Below, one piece after another: positions 25,300-37,379 of a stretch of 64,000 nucleotides of DNA. The notes under the pieces were generated by a model that saw only the letters and a program-made list of their open reading frames with translations, searched no databases and was not told the origin of the DNA. Each line of letters opens with the position of its first letter. Positions within the stretch are counted from its first letter, which is position 1. Origin of the DNA: Chionis minor (taxonomy: Eukaryota > Chordata > Aves > Charadriiformes > Chionididae); contig VZSF01005553.1 of the NCBI GenBank assembly GCA_013398295.1, positions 385,212 to 449,211 on the forward strand, written 5' to 3'. Position numbers and translations under genes: made by a program.

Positions 25300-28200
25300 C
25301 ATAGAAACCACCTTCATATTTGGTAGTGTTCTGTTGCCTCCAGGCAAAAAGTAAAGACAACACTGAAGGTGCCTAGGTGGTGAAGATTGAAAGCTGGAAA
25401 TTGTGAACCTTAAATGTGTCTTGTCACGGGAGCAGTTAAGTCAGTCTCACAGCTCTCCTTGCTGGGAGTTACGGGGAAAGCTGTTGCTATGCAAATGTGT
25501 TTATGAATTCAGGGACTCGCTGCTACCAATAAATACAAGCTCAGCTACTGCAGTAGATCTTACTAAGACACTTAATGCCACAGACACGATGAGACTTTCC
25601 AGACTTCAAAATACTTTGTTTCCCAAAACCATATAAAGATTAGCCTTGCAACATTCACACATGGACAGAGGAAGCAAGACAGTGGACAAAACTGCACTCA
25701 CTTGCAGTTTGAAAAACAAAGACCTAGGGATTTTAAAGTTAAATGCTATGACATATCATAACAAAAAATGTTCCCTACTAGTGAAAATTCAGGTTAAGAA
25801 AAGTCCTATTTAATATATTATAAAAAATTGCCTTAATTTTTTTGTGATTTTAACACTAAATACTGTCACGGGGCCATTGCCTAAATATACACCACATAGC
25901 TTTATACTAATGAGGGTACATATGAGTGACTACAGGTTCTCGTTACCTTTTGCAATAATATTCCAAGTTGGAGCTACAGACCCAAGCTCACTTTTTTAAT
26001 AGTAATATCAGTTACTTAAAAGATGTGATTAGCCTCAAGTAAGATGGGATTCAAGGATCTAGGCAAAGTTAAATATTTTGTTTTAGTGAAAAATTCACAA
26101 GGCTTTCTTGACCTGCAGTGAATTCTTTTGTTTAAGATGTTAGAGACTTTTGTCTAATTCTCTTCAAATAGCTTAGTCCTGTACAGGTTAGAAGCTAATT
26201 TACTGTATTGTTCAAACCTAAAACTGCAATGGAGCTGTTTCCTGTGTTCTTTTCCTTGTTTTTTTCCTCGTCTTTCTTTTGAGGGATGGAGATCTTTTTG
26301 GCTGCTGCTAAGCAATGAAGACACTGATAAAACTTGGCTATTTTCAATGAAATGGAACAAGTTCAGTCTGAATAAGGAAAATCTTTCTTATGCTAGTCAA
26401 AATGCTCAGGGACAGAGGATAAGAAGGGTAAAGGAGTGAGAGAGACTGGCTGTTGGAAGGACTTCAGATCCTTTGTTTTTGGGGGAAGTTCAATAGCTCT
26501 AAGTCTAAAATTAGAAATGTGTGCTGTATTGAGAAATTAGCAGTAAGGAAGGAGGGTAATCTTTCTGAGATATCTAACAAAACTATAATAAAATTATTGC
26601 CAAGGTCAAATGCCTTGATTTGATGCTACTTGAAATATCTCTAAAATACTTGAGTGAGGCTGTGTGCAAATCTGAAATTGCTCCAGTCCTATAGTGAAGG
26701 TTTTACAGGGAAATAGAAGGTGATAAATCAGTGGGAGAAAGCAGATCACAAAGACTATCTATAGATCCTAGTAATGGCTTTTTAAGGCTGGAACATCCAG
26801 CAAGTACTAGAAGGACTTGATAGAAAGGAACCTTGACAATAAATGTTGGCAGTTTCCAAGCTTGTTTCGCATGATTAGCTCCAATGGCTATTACTTTCAA
26901 ATGATTTCAAATGTTTTGGGCTGAAGCGGAAACACACTGATGCAGCACTTAACTGCATTCTGTCACAGGTGTTCATGCATTTAAATGCAGATTTTTCCAA
27001 ATAGCTTCCACCTGTATTCACTCCTGGGCCTGACATTCTCTTCTTGCTCTCTGTGCTTGTACAAAAGCTTAATGCTGTTTACTACGTGTGTGCTTTACTG
27101 TAATATAAACATGCCATAGTAAGTGTTTTGCACTGTTGCAGGATCTTGCTCCCGTGACACTTCATAGCAATGTATTAATATCAGCATAAAGGTATCTCTA
27201 CACCGAGCAGTGGAGTATAATGCAGGGAACCCCAGACAGGCTGATAAATCTTCCTAGGGCAGGACAAAGTCAAGGTTTAGCTTCCATTAATAAGTTCATA
27301 ATCAGAACTCTTTATCAAGACCAATTAACTTGCAGGATGTCAATAGAGCTGTGTTGCTCGGAAGACCCAGGAGAGAAGACCTTAGATGGTACTTTTGACT
27401 GCGAGTTGTTTCTCAGCCTGTCTGGCACCGAGGATCAGTCCCGTAGGCTTACCCTGAGTATGCTTGGGATACACGTGCCTCCTTGAACAGGCCAGTAATT
27501 AAAACACAGTTGTCATGTAAGTAAGTAGATACAAATCCCTAATTTGATGACAAGAAATTGAAATGAGGTCTTGACACCACATTGCAGAAATGGCAGACTG
27601 CACCGTATGCATTTTCTTTCAGGACTTCTTTGCAAGCAGGTCAGCTGTAACTGAAAGAGAGGTTTTGTGGCTTTGTATCTGAGGTCGAGGACGCTGGATG
27701 TCTTTGGTTACCTCAGTGCATAAACCTCTCATGGATTCCTTTAGCTTAGGAAGCTCATGACAGTGATGCTTGTGGTCATCACGAGCCAAGGGAGATTTCT
27801 CTGCCACTTGCTGCTGACCAGAGAGCTGCTGGTTTGCTCACAGTACAAAAACTTCCTTCCCCAAGCTTGCCCCTATTAGCAATACCACAACTGCAAAAAG
27901 CTGAAGACTTTGTGCCAAATGTGACCTAGTCCCCAGGTCCTTCAAGACCGTCTGAGCAGTTTTATTTTGATTCATTCCTTCAGTGAAGCCTATAATTCTG
28001 CTAATGTAATTTTGGTTTGCAACAGCATGGGAGATTAGTGTTTAAACACACCAATGTCCACTTAGCTGTGTTTTACTACAGGGTTTTAGTTATGAGAGTG
28101 AAAAAAGAAAAGTGAAATGAGTGCAAAATATACTTCTATTACATATTTAACAAACATTACCAGTTGTTCTGTGTCACTCAACTGTAGTACCTTTGGCATA

Positions 28201-29255
28201 TCTTAGTTTCACAGTCTAGAGTTTGCAGAAATGATAAATGAAAGCTGAAATGACTCTTAAGATCTGGTTGGCTCCATTCCCATTTATGTTATCATTTATT
28301 CCTCAAGGAGTTAGATTTTGGATATAAATGAAAATGCCTTTGCTGCTATGCCTGGCCAGATGCAGAAGGCAAACTAGAATTAAAACTCATTAAAAAGAAT
28401 GAACTATTTCCAGGATCTTCCCAAAAAAGGATTTACTGGAGAGGAAGAGAAGAAACATGGGACATTTTCTTCTTCATTAACTTGTGTCTCTGCCCTCTCT
28501 CCTACGACATTCTGTAGGTGTAGGCTTCTAACACTACAGTCTGTATTGTCTCCCGAGGAGCCAAACGCTACATAACCTGGTGTAAGAAACTGAGAGTGAC
28601 TCAGCGTAGCATGTGCACCCCATTCATCTGGCGCAGATCAGTCCCTCAGTCATCTCAGAGTGTGTCTATCTCTGCCTCGGTAAAATCTTTTATCAGTGTT
28701 TATATCAAAGTACTTGAATATCATCATCTTTTTACAGATATTTTCCAAGGATAGGTTTAAATTACAATCACCGATATTATAGGTCTCTTGTGTTTCATGA
28801 AGTGGGTGAGGCTAACTGTGATTTAATCAGACTTTTCTTTCCTAATGCATCAGTTTGCACAGAGATAGTTCCCATCTGTGCATCTTTCCTTTTTGCCTTG
28901 AGGAATTGAGCAGGAAACCCAGTACACATTCAAGCAGTACTAGAGCTGAATACTTTAGCGATTTTTATTCTGGTCACATCATAAATAATCTTCTGAATGC
29001 TTGTTCCAATATATAGTAAAGGCATTTGGGAAAAATACGCACAACTGTGTTGAGTGGAGTTGATTTGGGATCGCTAAAGTACTATTAAACCAGCATGTTT
29101 GTAGTTCCCTCTTATTCTTTTGCCATTAGCTATAACCATGTGGGAGAGGGAGATTTCTAAAACTATATAATGTATAATAATGAACACTAATATTTCTTTG
29201 CATTGAATAGTCATTTCCTTTTCTGGGTCTTAGAGATATAAATTAATTTTATCTC
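25300..29255. other. AT-rich non-coding stretch
   Basis: No recognised gene, RNA or repeat. Open frames are all under 90 codons and not protein-like. Confidence 0.5.
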
Positions 29256-29259
29256 TTAC

Positions 29260-29294
29260 CTCTGTGCCTCGCTAGCACAAACAGAAGCCATAAA
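29260..29294 (-). other. candidate small minus-strand exon (35 nt)
   Basis: On the minus strand this segment is bounded by an excellent acceptor (TGCTTTGGTGTTTCAG) and an excellent donor (CAGAG|GTAAGA). It carries an ATG near its start that opens MASVCASEAQ. It could be a 5' exon, a microexon or a non-coding exon. The length is not a multiple of three. No partner exon in a matching phase is certain, and two good splice sites this close can arise by chance. Confidence 0.2.
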
Positions 29295-30320
29295 CTGAAA
29301 CACCAAAGCAGAATTAAATGCTTGAACGCATTCAGAAAAGACAAACACCTTGCTCGTAAAAAGAGCCAGAACCAAAGAGCAGAACATTTGAAGTCTGAGC
29401 ACCTTTGAAAGGCAAGGGTGTCAACAATGAATTTAAAATTTGTTTTCAGTGGATTTATTTACAGGTAGTACTGCTTTTTGTTTTGTTTTGTTTTCCAAAC
29501 ACAGTAGCAGTTGTTTTGTAGGTTAAGCAAAGAGGAAAATAAGTCAAAGGTGGCCAGGTTTACAGCAAAGATTCCTTAAGCTACCGTGGACCCAGCTGGC
29601 TAAACGGCTAAAGTGTCCATACCTGAATCTCTTGAGAGAAACAGGAAAGTCCGTGTCACCTCAAATTCCTTTGTGTCTTTCACAGCCTGCTCCAGATACA
29701 CACCTCATTCCTGTATTTCCAATACTATGTACTTTTTAACAGTACAATGTGGCTTCCGATCTGCTCACTTGTACTGGACACTGTTTTACATTTTTTCCTC
29801 TGAATATCTTGATTAATGAGGAATTTGCTATGAAATCCCTGAAATGCCAAAGATGTTTTTTCAATTGCTGAAGGCTGATTCAGCTCTTAGAGAGTAACTT
29901 CTTACTTTAATTATATTTAAAAAAAAAAGATGCAAAAATGTCCATTACCTCAAATATATATTACAATTATTTGTGTCATGCGGTAAGTATTTTAATGCTT
30001 ATTAAAAAATAGAACATGTAAGTTAACATGTGAGGAAGACTAGACAGCATTGGGCAGACAGCAAGGCAGGTGCTAGAACAAGCAGTCCTGAATTCAAACA
30101 GAGACTGGATTGAACCTCTACATTGTATAGACAAAACTCATTTTTTGAGACAGAACCTAACAAAGAAGTCTCATCTATAAATCTGTCCTCAGAACAGAAT
30201 AAAACATTTATGCTGTAAGGAGACCAGCATTCACTAATACCATAAGGAAAGCTTGTTTTAATGCAGTGATTTTAAGGTTAGAATTATGGAAGACTTAGGC
30301 TAACACCCATGTAAGCTTGT
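29295..30320. other. AT-rich non-coding stretch
   Basis: No gene recognised. It includes a (TTTTG)3 microsatellite at 29476-29494 and an A-rich run near 29921. Confidence 0.5.
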
Positions 30321-30322
30321 AC

Positions 30323-30347
30323 TTAAGCAACTTGTAAAGTTGCTTAA
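30323..30347. repeat. perfect 11-bp inverted repeat (hairpin)
   Basis: TTAAGCAACTT at 30323-30333 is followed by a three-base spacer (GTA) and its exact reverse complement at 30337-30347. It lies 160 bp before the rearranged LTR. No T run follows that would suggest a pol III terminator, and no function is inferred. Confidence 0.9.
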
Positions 30348-30505
30348 TTTTCACGTGTTCTCTGCCAAGTTTTTTTATACAAGTCAGGAGACCTGAACAC
30401 TGCTGAAATATTAAGATATGTTTATTTTAGACATGGAGTTCAGTGCTGGCATACAGCAATAATGACTTAAGATATTTTCATTAGAACACCAGTTCTAATT
30501 GGCGG

Positions 30506-30801
30506 TATTGGGTTTGCATGGCAAGGTTTTGGTAGGGGGGAGGCTACAGGGGTGACTTCTGTGGGAAGCTGCTAGAAGCTTCCCTGTGTCTGATAGAGTC
30601 AATGCCAGCTGCTTCCACGATGGATTATCTCAACACACACTCCTGATGAGCACCTCCTCCCCCCTTGGTTTAAGAAGGGGTGAAAAAAACCTCTATGTGA
30701 GAGAAACCGAGAGAGAGAGGAGTGAGAAAAACAACTATGTAGACACCAAAGTCATTAAAGAAGGAGGGGGAGGAGGTGCTCATCAGGAGTGTGTGCTGAG
30801 A
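30506..30801 (+). mobile_element. partial avian endogenous retrovirus LTR, rearranged
   Basis: From about 30511 the sequence follows, from memory, the 5' part of an LTR family common in neoavian genomes. Landmarks are GGGTTTGCATGGCAAGG, CTACAGGGGTGACTTCTG and AAGCTGCTAGAAGCTTCCC, then, after a divergent segment, TTTAAGAAGGGG, a GAGAGAGAGGAGTGAGAA stretch and GAAGGAGGGGGAGGAGG. The segment at about 30628-30666, just before TTTAAGAAGG, does not match the expected family sequence. It is instead the reverse complement of 30762-30801. Similarity fades after about 30801, so the 3' part of the LTR is missing. No internal retroviral genes are present. The family assignment rests on memory of the repeat, and the boundaries are approximate. 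Confidence 0.65.
30628..30801. repeat. inverted repeat inside the LTR, 30-bp perfect arms
   Basis: Bases 30634-30663 are the exact reverse complement of 30766-30795. Beyond one mismatch the pairing continues for five more bases (30628-30632 with 30797-30801). The spacer between the perfect arms is 102 bases. The right arm fits the LTR family as I remember it and the left arm does not. This suggests that the left arm was written over by copying the right arm in inverted orientation. Confidence 0.85.
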
Positions 30802-31370
30802 CCATCCGTATTCTTGAGTTCAGATTACTCATGTTCATTACAGGAGTGCCTAGGGACCGACACAAATCAGTGATAATGTTAGAGATACTGTATTTTGTTT
30901 ATTTTATCACACATGCCCCCAAAGTGTCTCAGCTGGCTCTTCTGTTAGGGGTAAAGATTTTTTTCTGCCTGTAAAGAAATAGGAGTCCTCTAATTCTTTG
31001 GGATATTCAAATTGCACCTCTTTAGAGTAGTAAAATAAATTACTATTACAAACAAAATCTTCACCTAAAGAAAACTTCATAATAAAAAGTTCTTTCAACA
31101 ATAAAAATTCTTCATTGTTGTACATATGGATCCAGTAATTCCTGGAGGTTAATGGGTTATTTCTAAAGCATTCACAATAACACATTCACTTGATAAGGAG
31201 AAACTCAAATTAAATTCAAGTTCACCTTACAGAACGAATTACAGAGATAAATTTTGTAGTAAATAATTCTATGAAGGTATAAAATAGTAAAGATCTTTTA
31301 ACAAATTCTATGTGGTTGCTTTAAAAAACAATACAAGACACATGTAACCTCACTGAATGCCTCGCTATTG
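30802..31370. other. AT-rich non-coding stretch
   Basis: No recognised feature. It begins where LTR similarity is lost. Confidence 0.45.
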
Positions 31371-31604
31371 TTCCCACCTGGGACCGATCAACCCATTAGA
31401 TACAGGTGCTCTAGAAGCAACAACCCAGGTAATAAGAGAAGATACTGGCTGCGGAGAAAGAGGTGCAGCGGAAGGAAAAGCTGGAGAGTAGAGAGGTAGG
31501 GTGTAACGCTAAGGAGCTGTTGAAGTTTGTCCTGTTGAGTTTTCTTCCTGTGAGAAGAATGTATTTTTCTAATTTTTGTGGATACGTGTGAGGCCCGCGT
31601 GTGG
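31370..31604 (+). other. possible 5' exon ending at a strong donor
   Basis: A purine-rich segment with several CpG sites ends at GTGG|GTGAGT (donor at 31605-31610). The next good acceptor on this strand that leads to an open, CpG-rich exon with a polyadenylation signal is at 33003. The start given here is arbitrary because no TATA box or CpG island marks it. Spliced to 33004, the frame that stays open in the second exon has a stop and no ATG in this one, so the pair would most likely be non-coding. Confidence 0.15.
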
Positions 31605-31610
31605 GTGAGT

Positions 31611-33003
31611 ACAGGTTCCTATCCTTATCTACTGTGTGGGTGTACAGTGTGCCTGACTTCTCTGTATCCTGGTTTTGGTGGGTCTAACTATTTGTTTGTG
31701 AAGTGAAGCGTGTGTAGTTTTCAGTCTTCTAGTAGCCTTTGTAGTATGGCTGTATGCAGTTAGCAGTGTTTCTAGTATTAGAGCTGCTTGTTGAAATATT
31801 GCTTTTTATTTAAAAATAAAATGCAGTAAGATGATGTGGAACTCCTAGTTTTTAAATAAAACAATAGCGGTTGTGACTTGTGTCCTTGTGACCCCTACCC
31901 CTCGTGTCATGAAGCGCTAGAATTATTTATAGACTAGTGATGCTGGGAGTCTGTGGGCTACTTTTAAAGGGTGATTGAAAGGTAACTGAGGAAAAAGCAG
32001 GTTCTGTTAGTAGATTTGTGCTTGCCAAAGGGGGAATCTAGTTGAAAACAGCTGAAAATGATTGATGTAGACAATAATGTACCTGCATGAACTTCCTTGT
32101 TGCAGTTTCTTCCTAACTCCTCAAAAGCTGTTTGGCTAGATCAGAATCCCCTAGGGGATATCTCGTCCTTCCTCTCCTGCCTATAACTTTCCTGCTGAAT
32201 CATGGACGTGCTTATTCTCTGACTTGGCAGTCACTGCCCTTCTGGTCTCTAAAACGACCCGGGAGACTTTCTTTGTTTATCCTTTCTAAAGCCTTCATAT
32301 GGTACGTTTGCTCTGAAGGTTTAAGTCCTTATCCAAGTGGTTATGTAGTTACTCCCTTGGAATTCTGATACAAAAAGCTTGTCTTGCAATTAGTAGGAAT
32401 TACTTTTGCACAGTGGCATCTTGTCAGAACGCGTAACTGTTAAGAACTGAAGTCAGACTTTTGTTGTTTACAGGAATCTCTCATGTCAGTATGGACTTAA
32501 GTGTTTTTCATTCACTTTTGTGATATTTCTTAAGCTTACAGTGTGACATGGGCATATCTGAATTCTAAATGTTAGAAAATTTTAATGGTATAGCATTAAC
32601 CTCAAGTTTACCACAAGCCATCCAATTTAGCTGATGCAGTAAGCTGTTTTCTTCCCTCGGCCCACGCCAATTATGTCTCCTCCTAGTTTGGGTCCTACTG
32701 AGGTGGCAATTCAGCCTGGATTGCTGCGTTATTATGTTCAGTTATCATCCTCTAACTCCTCGTACTGCTGAATCATCCTGTGTCATCCACTAGTGTCTGT
32801 GCTTGTGATCAGGTGGTCTACTGACCTTGGCACCTACGGGAATTGTACTTCGGGTTGCTGAAGGAAATGTGAAGTTAAATAGAAATTACAGCTTCTTCAA
32901 GGCAAAGCTGTGATACGCTTCCTAAGCAATACAGGCTGGACAGATCAAAGGATTTGAAAAGAAAGGTGATCTAATAATACCTTGCTTATGCCTGGCGTTT
33001 CAG
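31611..33003. other. non-coding stretch, possible intron
   Basis: No recognised gene. The right end has a pyrimidine-rich stretch and CAG at 33001-33003 that would serve as a splice acceptor. Confidence 0.4.
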
Positions 33004-33225
33004 TCCAGTCCTTGGACAGATATGACTTCCCTTTGGCATCCCGTGCCCAGTTCTCCCAGGGACGGGACGACAGGGTGCTTGCTGCAGGCGCTGGCTCCGT
33101 GGCATCGCCGCAGCTGCAGAGCCCGGGACGGGCCGTCGAGCCAGCAGCAGCCAGTGTGCAGCCACGCTTCTGCTCTGTATGTCTTGTGCCATCTTAAAAT
33201 AAAAACTTGTGGGCCGATGATACTG
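33004..33225 (+). other. possible 3'-terminal exon with polyA signal
   Basis: After the acceptor GGCGTTTCAG the sequence turns abruptly GC- and CpG-rich. One frame is open from upstream of the acceptor to the TAA at 33195-33197, containing for example QSLDRYDFPLASRAQ. An AATAAA follows at once at 33198-33203, with a GT-rich segment after it. A sharp composition change that starts near an acceptor and ends at a polyadenylation signal is what a terminal exon looks like. The opposite strand is also open here, no ATG follows the acceptor in this frame, and no family is recognised. Confidence 0.25.
33198..33203 (+). promoter_or_regulatory. possible polyadenylation signal (AATAAA)
   Basis: A canonical hexamer directly follows an in-frame TAA, with G/T-rich sequence within 30 bases downstream. 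It is better placed than other AATAAA copies in the window because it closes a CpG-rich patch that follows a good splice acceptor. Confidence 0.3.
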
Positions 33226-33874
33226 GTGCTGACTGAGTTGACGTATCTCTGCTTTTAGTACATCAGATAACCTGCATATGTATGCATTTTGTTCCTCTCT
33301 TTGGGGAGGGGGAAGTGATGCTCTTTTTACCTTGTTTTCCCTAGCCCTTGCATTGTCATCTCTTTATTTTTCTATTAAAGGAAAGAACGACTTTTTGGGC
33401 ATGGTGGTGGGCAGGCAAACAGGGAAAGCATGATTTCTTAAATGATGAAAATGACTTTAGGAGTACATGCCAACTTATGTCACTGTCTTAAAATCGACAA
33501 AGAAAATGCCACGTACTAGCATTTTTGCCAGGACAGTGATGTATGGTACAGAGAAGACTCTACCTTAGTGTAGACGATACACTGAACTGTAAGAACAGAA
33601 ATAAAAGTATGCAGATTTTTAATTTGCTAATGAAACTGTCCAGTTCTGTTCAACAATTAGGAAGTTTCTGACAAAAAAACATCTTTAAGACTTCTCAAGT
33701 ATATGAACTTCATGACTACTATGTACAAGTGTTTGTAAAATCTGTGCTAGTAAAAATATAATTTCATAATATAACTTGTTCTTTTTCATAAATGTCATAA
33801 TTTCATTTCACTAGCAATTTGGGGAAAAAAGCTACCAGTTTTGGTGAAACTACCAGTGCAACTAGTATGTATTT

Positions 33875-33924
33875 ATCACAGAATAGTTTGGGTTGGAAGA
33901 GACCTTTAAAGGTCATCTAGTCCA
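33875..33924 (-). mobile_element. CR1 LINE 3'-end fragment
   Basis: The plus strand reads ATCACAGAATAGTTTGGG, then GTTGGAAGAGACC, TTTAAAGGTCATCTAGTCCA. This is the reverse complement of the well-known CR1 3' UTR end found by the thousands in bird genomes. The element therefore points left. Only about 50 bases are recognisable and the 5' continuation is too diverged to follow. CR1 copies are typically 5'-truncated, so a short 3' scrap is normal. Confidence 0.85.
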
Positions 33925-36900
33925 TTTATTTAGAACGGTTGCTTCCAGTCCTGGCTACAGCTGAGAAGGAAGCTGGTACATGAGGAATTTATAGAAACAA
34001 AAATGAGCAAGTTATTTGATGTATACAACTTGTGGATTTGCTTTGGTCACTTTGAAGGTTCCAGTTAAACTCTCTCTCAAGCCTCTAGGCTTCCTCCCTT
34101 AAATGTAGCAGGGGTAATAAATTCATTATCTGCTGCCTGGAACACTGTGGCGTAGTTACCCTGCATGAAGAACAGTGGTAGCAGCAGTAGGTTGTTTCCT
34201 GCAACTCTGGTGTCATTTACTAGCTTCAATAGCCACTTCACTAAGCAGCAGTGATGGCAATACTGAGACACGATCTCAATGACAATGAAAATAATAATCC
34301 CTATGCCCATGCAGAAGGTCCTTGAAGGGTCGTGGGCAGGTTTCTGGAATTGGAGAATATCCGTGGCATTACAGAGCAAGGAAAAGCTGATTTCCGCAGG
34401 ACTTAAAAACCAACGCGCTTAACAAACCTTGCAGTTAATGTACTTCTGTACCTTGCCTTTTAAAATGTATACTTCAAATTTGGTTGCTTTCACTTTTTTT
34501 TTGGTGAAAAATTTTTTTTCCTTTCTAATTTACCTTAAGTTTTTGCTTTCTATGCAAACTGTAGAGACAAAATGATTGAAGAGAGTAAATAAGTGAAAAT
34601 GTATAGATGAAATGGAATTTCTTGGAAATGAAAGATCCCTTTAAAAATAGGATTGCTTTAAAGAAGCCTTTTAGTAGTGTCGAAATATGCATAAACTATA
34701 TTTAAAGAGTGAAAGTGAAGATTTATTCATCTTTATTTGTGCCCTTCTTCATCACTATAGTATTTTCACCTAAAATGAGAAATAGATAGGTCTCTCTTGA
34801 CTTAATAGCTTTGTAGATATTAGGTAAGAAGAATACCTGTTCAAATGCTTAGTTTGATCTTTGGTGAATCGGGCTGTATAGTCCTCAGAGCTTTGTTTGT
34901 TATTCTTTTAAATGACTCAGTAGTGTTAGTTCGTTGTTTAGCACAGCTTGTAGTAAAATATCTATTAATTTCAAGCTAGAGTCTGGTTTTGCCTCTGTTT
35001 ATTCTAACTTTGAAAGCTGTGTGCGTTTTGAGCGATACCAACTCTTCTTTAGTATGCTGACTGCTGCCCTGCTTGCAGGTTAGACAAACTATACTGATGA
35101 ATGGTTTCAATCTTCATTTAAAAATAAGTAATTCCCTGTCTATTGCCTGTGTTTGGGGTTTTCTGCATTCTCTATTTAATCTCTTGATATATTTCTATTA
35201 TATTGGAATTCTGTACTTGGTTCCAACTGAGTGCAGAAGAACATAAAGTATAAAACAACTGAGTTGAAAAACATTCTTCACAACAGTCAGTAAAGCACAA
35301 AGGTGATGCTTGTCTGTAGGAGCCCCAGCTGCATGTGCAGTGCTCATCAAGTTGCAGGATCTCTCACGCTTTTTTGAACTATCATCTCCTTTTTGATACA
35401 TTCTACTACTTGTGAAAGAAAGCTTGAATACTTAGCCTGAAATCAACTGTGACATTATACATATCTAAAATAGTAGATAAAAGCCCATCTGGAACACAAT
35501 CATCCATTCCAAGAATTAGATTTAATAATATGCTTCCATTTTCTTGGATGATCGTTGTGGAGAATTTATCAAGTCCCGTTTTTCTAAGGATGGTCTTCAG
35601 TGCTTGTGATTCTGGAAACCTGTAAACCACAGGCATCACTGGCTGTTCAGTTATGAAACAGTAAGACACTTCTGTTCTGCTTCAGGGCTTGAATAATTGT
35701 GTGTGTGCTGAAAGTATGGTGAGTTGTCTTGTTGAAGGAATTTTTTGTTTCTTTTCTTTTTGAAAAGAATACAGGAAATAATAATGAGTTGTAACTTGAC
35801 AGGCTGAACCTTTATATGTAAAAATAACACAGCAAGTCCTGTAGTAGTGAAACCATTAGCTAGCCTTTTCACGAAACATCACGTATTGTGTAGAAGGATA
35901 ATGCTTTCACAGGTGCAGAAATGACTTACTGGTCTTATTCCATTGCTTCCAATTTTCTGCTGCCTATAAAAACACTTCAATCTTTTTTTTCCTTTTTTAA
36001 TAAGTGAAGGTCTGTGGACCAACACTAACCAGGGCTGAAAAAATAAGATTTTTTTGTCCTTAAAGTGCAAGAAGGAAAAAGTGTTATGGGCTGTAATTTT
36101 CTTTGACAAGAAAGTAGGTTAAAAAGGTTACAATATGCTCTTTTATTGTCACTCATAAAAGCTAAGCTGTTACCGGGAGTTATGTGGGAAATCATGTTTT
36201 AGTTTGGCAAACAGCATTATCAATTTGCCTAGGTATTGCAGGTGGGGTTTTTTTTGCCCTGTATCATAATTAGCATCTTGGAGACCTTGCACATAGCCAG
36301 CTTCATTTTTATTTGCAGACATATTTTTAACAACAAAAAAAAAGTCTTCTGCAATGCTAGTAGCCTGAGTAGCTTTTAATAGACCTGGGAGACACATGCA
36401 CATCCGCACGCTCTGGTGGGTTGGCAGCTTTGCTCTACAGCACGCATGAGAAATCGTGGCTTGTTAGAATTCTAGGAATAAAAATTGGGGTTTAATTCCT
36501 TAGTAGGAACACGTTAAAAAGTATTATGACAAGGAAGGCTGGGAAAAAAAAATTAAGATATGTCTTTGTAAGGCATAAGTTTTCTTAAGACTGATATTAG
36601 AAGATAGACTATAAGAATCGATAGCTTTTGTAAAGCTGTATGCTCTTGGACCCGCAGTTATCAGCATGGGGATATTTTCCATTTAGTTAAGCAACGTGTG
36701 TACTTGAAACCACTCTTTACGTGAGGAAGGGAGCAATGGCCAATAACTGTAATACGTTATTTCAAAGGTCCCATAGCTGATCATACTGATAACTTAAAGT
36801 ATGTGTACAGCATTAAATTATCAATGTCAAGTCAACTTGATATTCCTATTTCTATTTTGCATGTTATGTGGTGTGATAGGTAATGACAGGCCTGTATTTC

Positions 36901-37320
36901 CTCACAGAGATTGTGGGTTTTTTTGTGGTGGTGAGTGTTTTGTTTGGGGGTTTGGGTTTTTTTTGAGTTCCAGATAATTTATGTGATTGGTTAATGTATG
37001 GAAACTGCAATCTTATACCAAGTTGAGTTTAGTATAAGTTGAATTATGCAAAACCTGTGAATTAAAGAAGATAGAGTTAGAAGATCTAAAATTTAAATGG
37101 CCAGTATAAAACAAACAAAAAAACCCAAACAAAAAATGTATTAGTGTTCTATGTGAACTCCTTGGAAAGGATGATGGAGAACGCAGTTTGCAGGTGGTGC
37201 TGTAACAGATCAAATATTAAGCGATGCAGCCAGACGTGAGAAGGTTTTAGTTCACGAGAACCATGTGTGAAGTGGACTGTTCACTTGCCACAAATGCAAC
37301 AGCAGATGCTGAAAATGTCT
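33925..37320. other. AT-rich non-coding stretch
   Basis: No recognised gene. Two minus-strand open frames (34077-34379 and 35406-35669) have somewhat protein-like composition but no known motif or clear splice borders. The second is listed among the findings. Confidence 0.45.
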
Positions 37321-37325
37321 CTCTA

Positions 37326-37379
37326 TTTTGGTGTTATCACAATGAATCCATGTTTTGGTGTTACCGCAACGAACCCATA
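37326..37379. repeat. 27-bp tandem duplication, diverged by transitions
   Basis: Two adjacent 27-base units (37326-37352 and 37353-37379) share the core TTTTGGTGTTA and differ at five positions, all transitions. Two differences are CpG in the second copy against CA or TG in the first, the expected decay of methylated CpG. They lie about 95 bp before the solo LTR. Confidence 0.85.
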
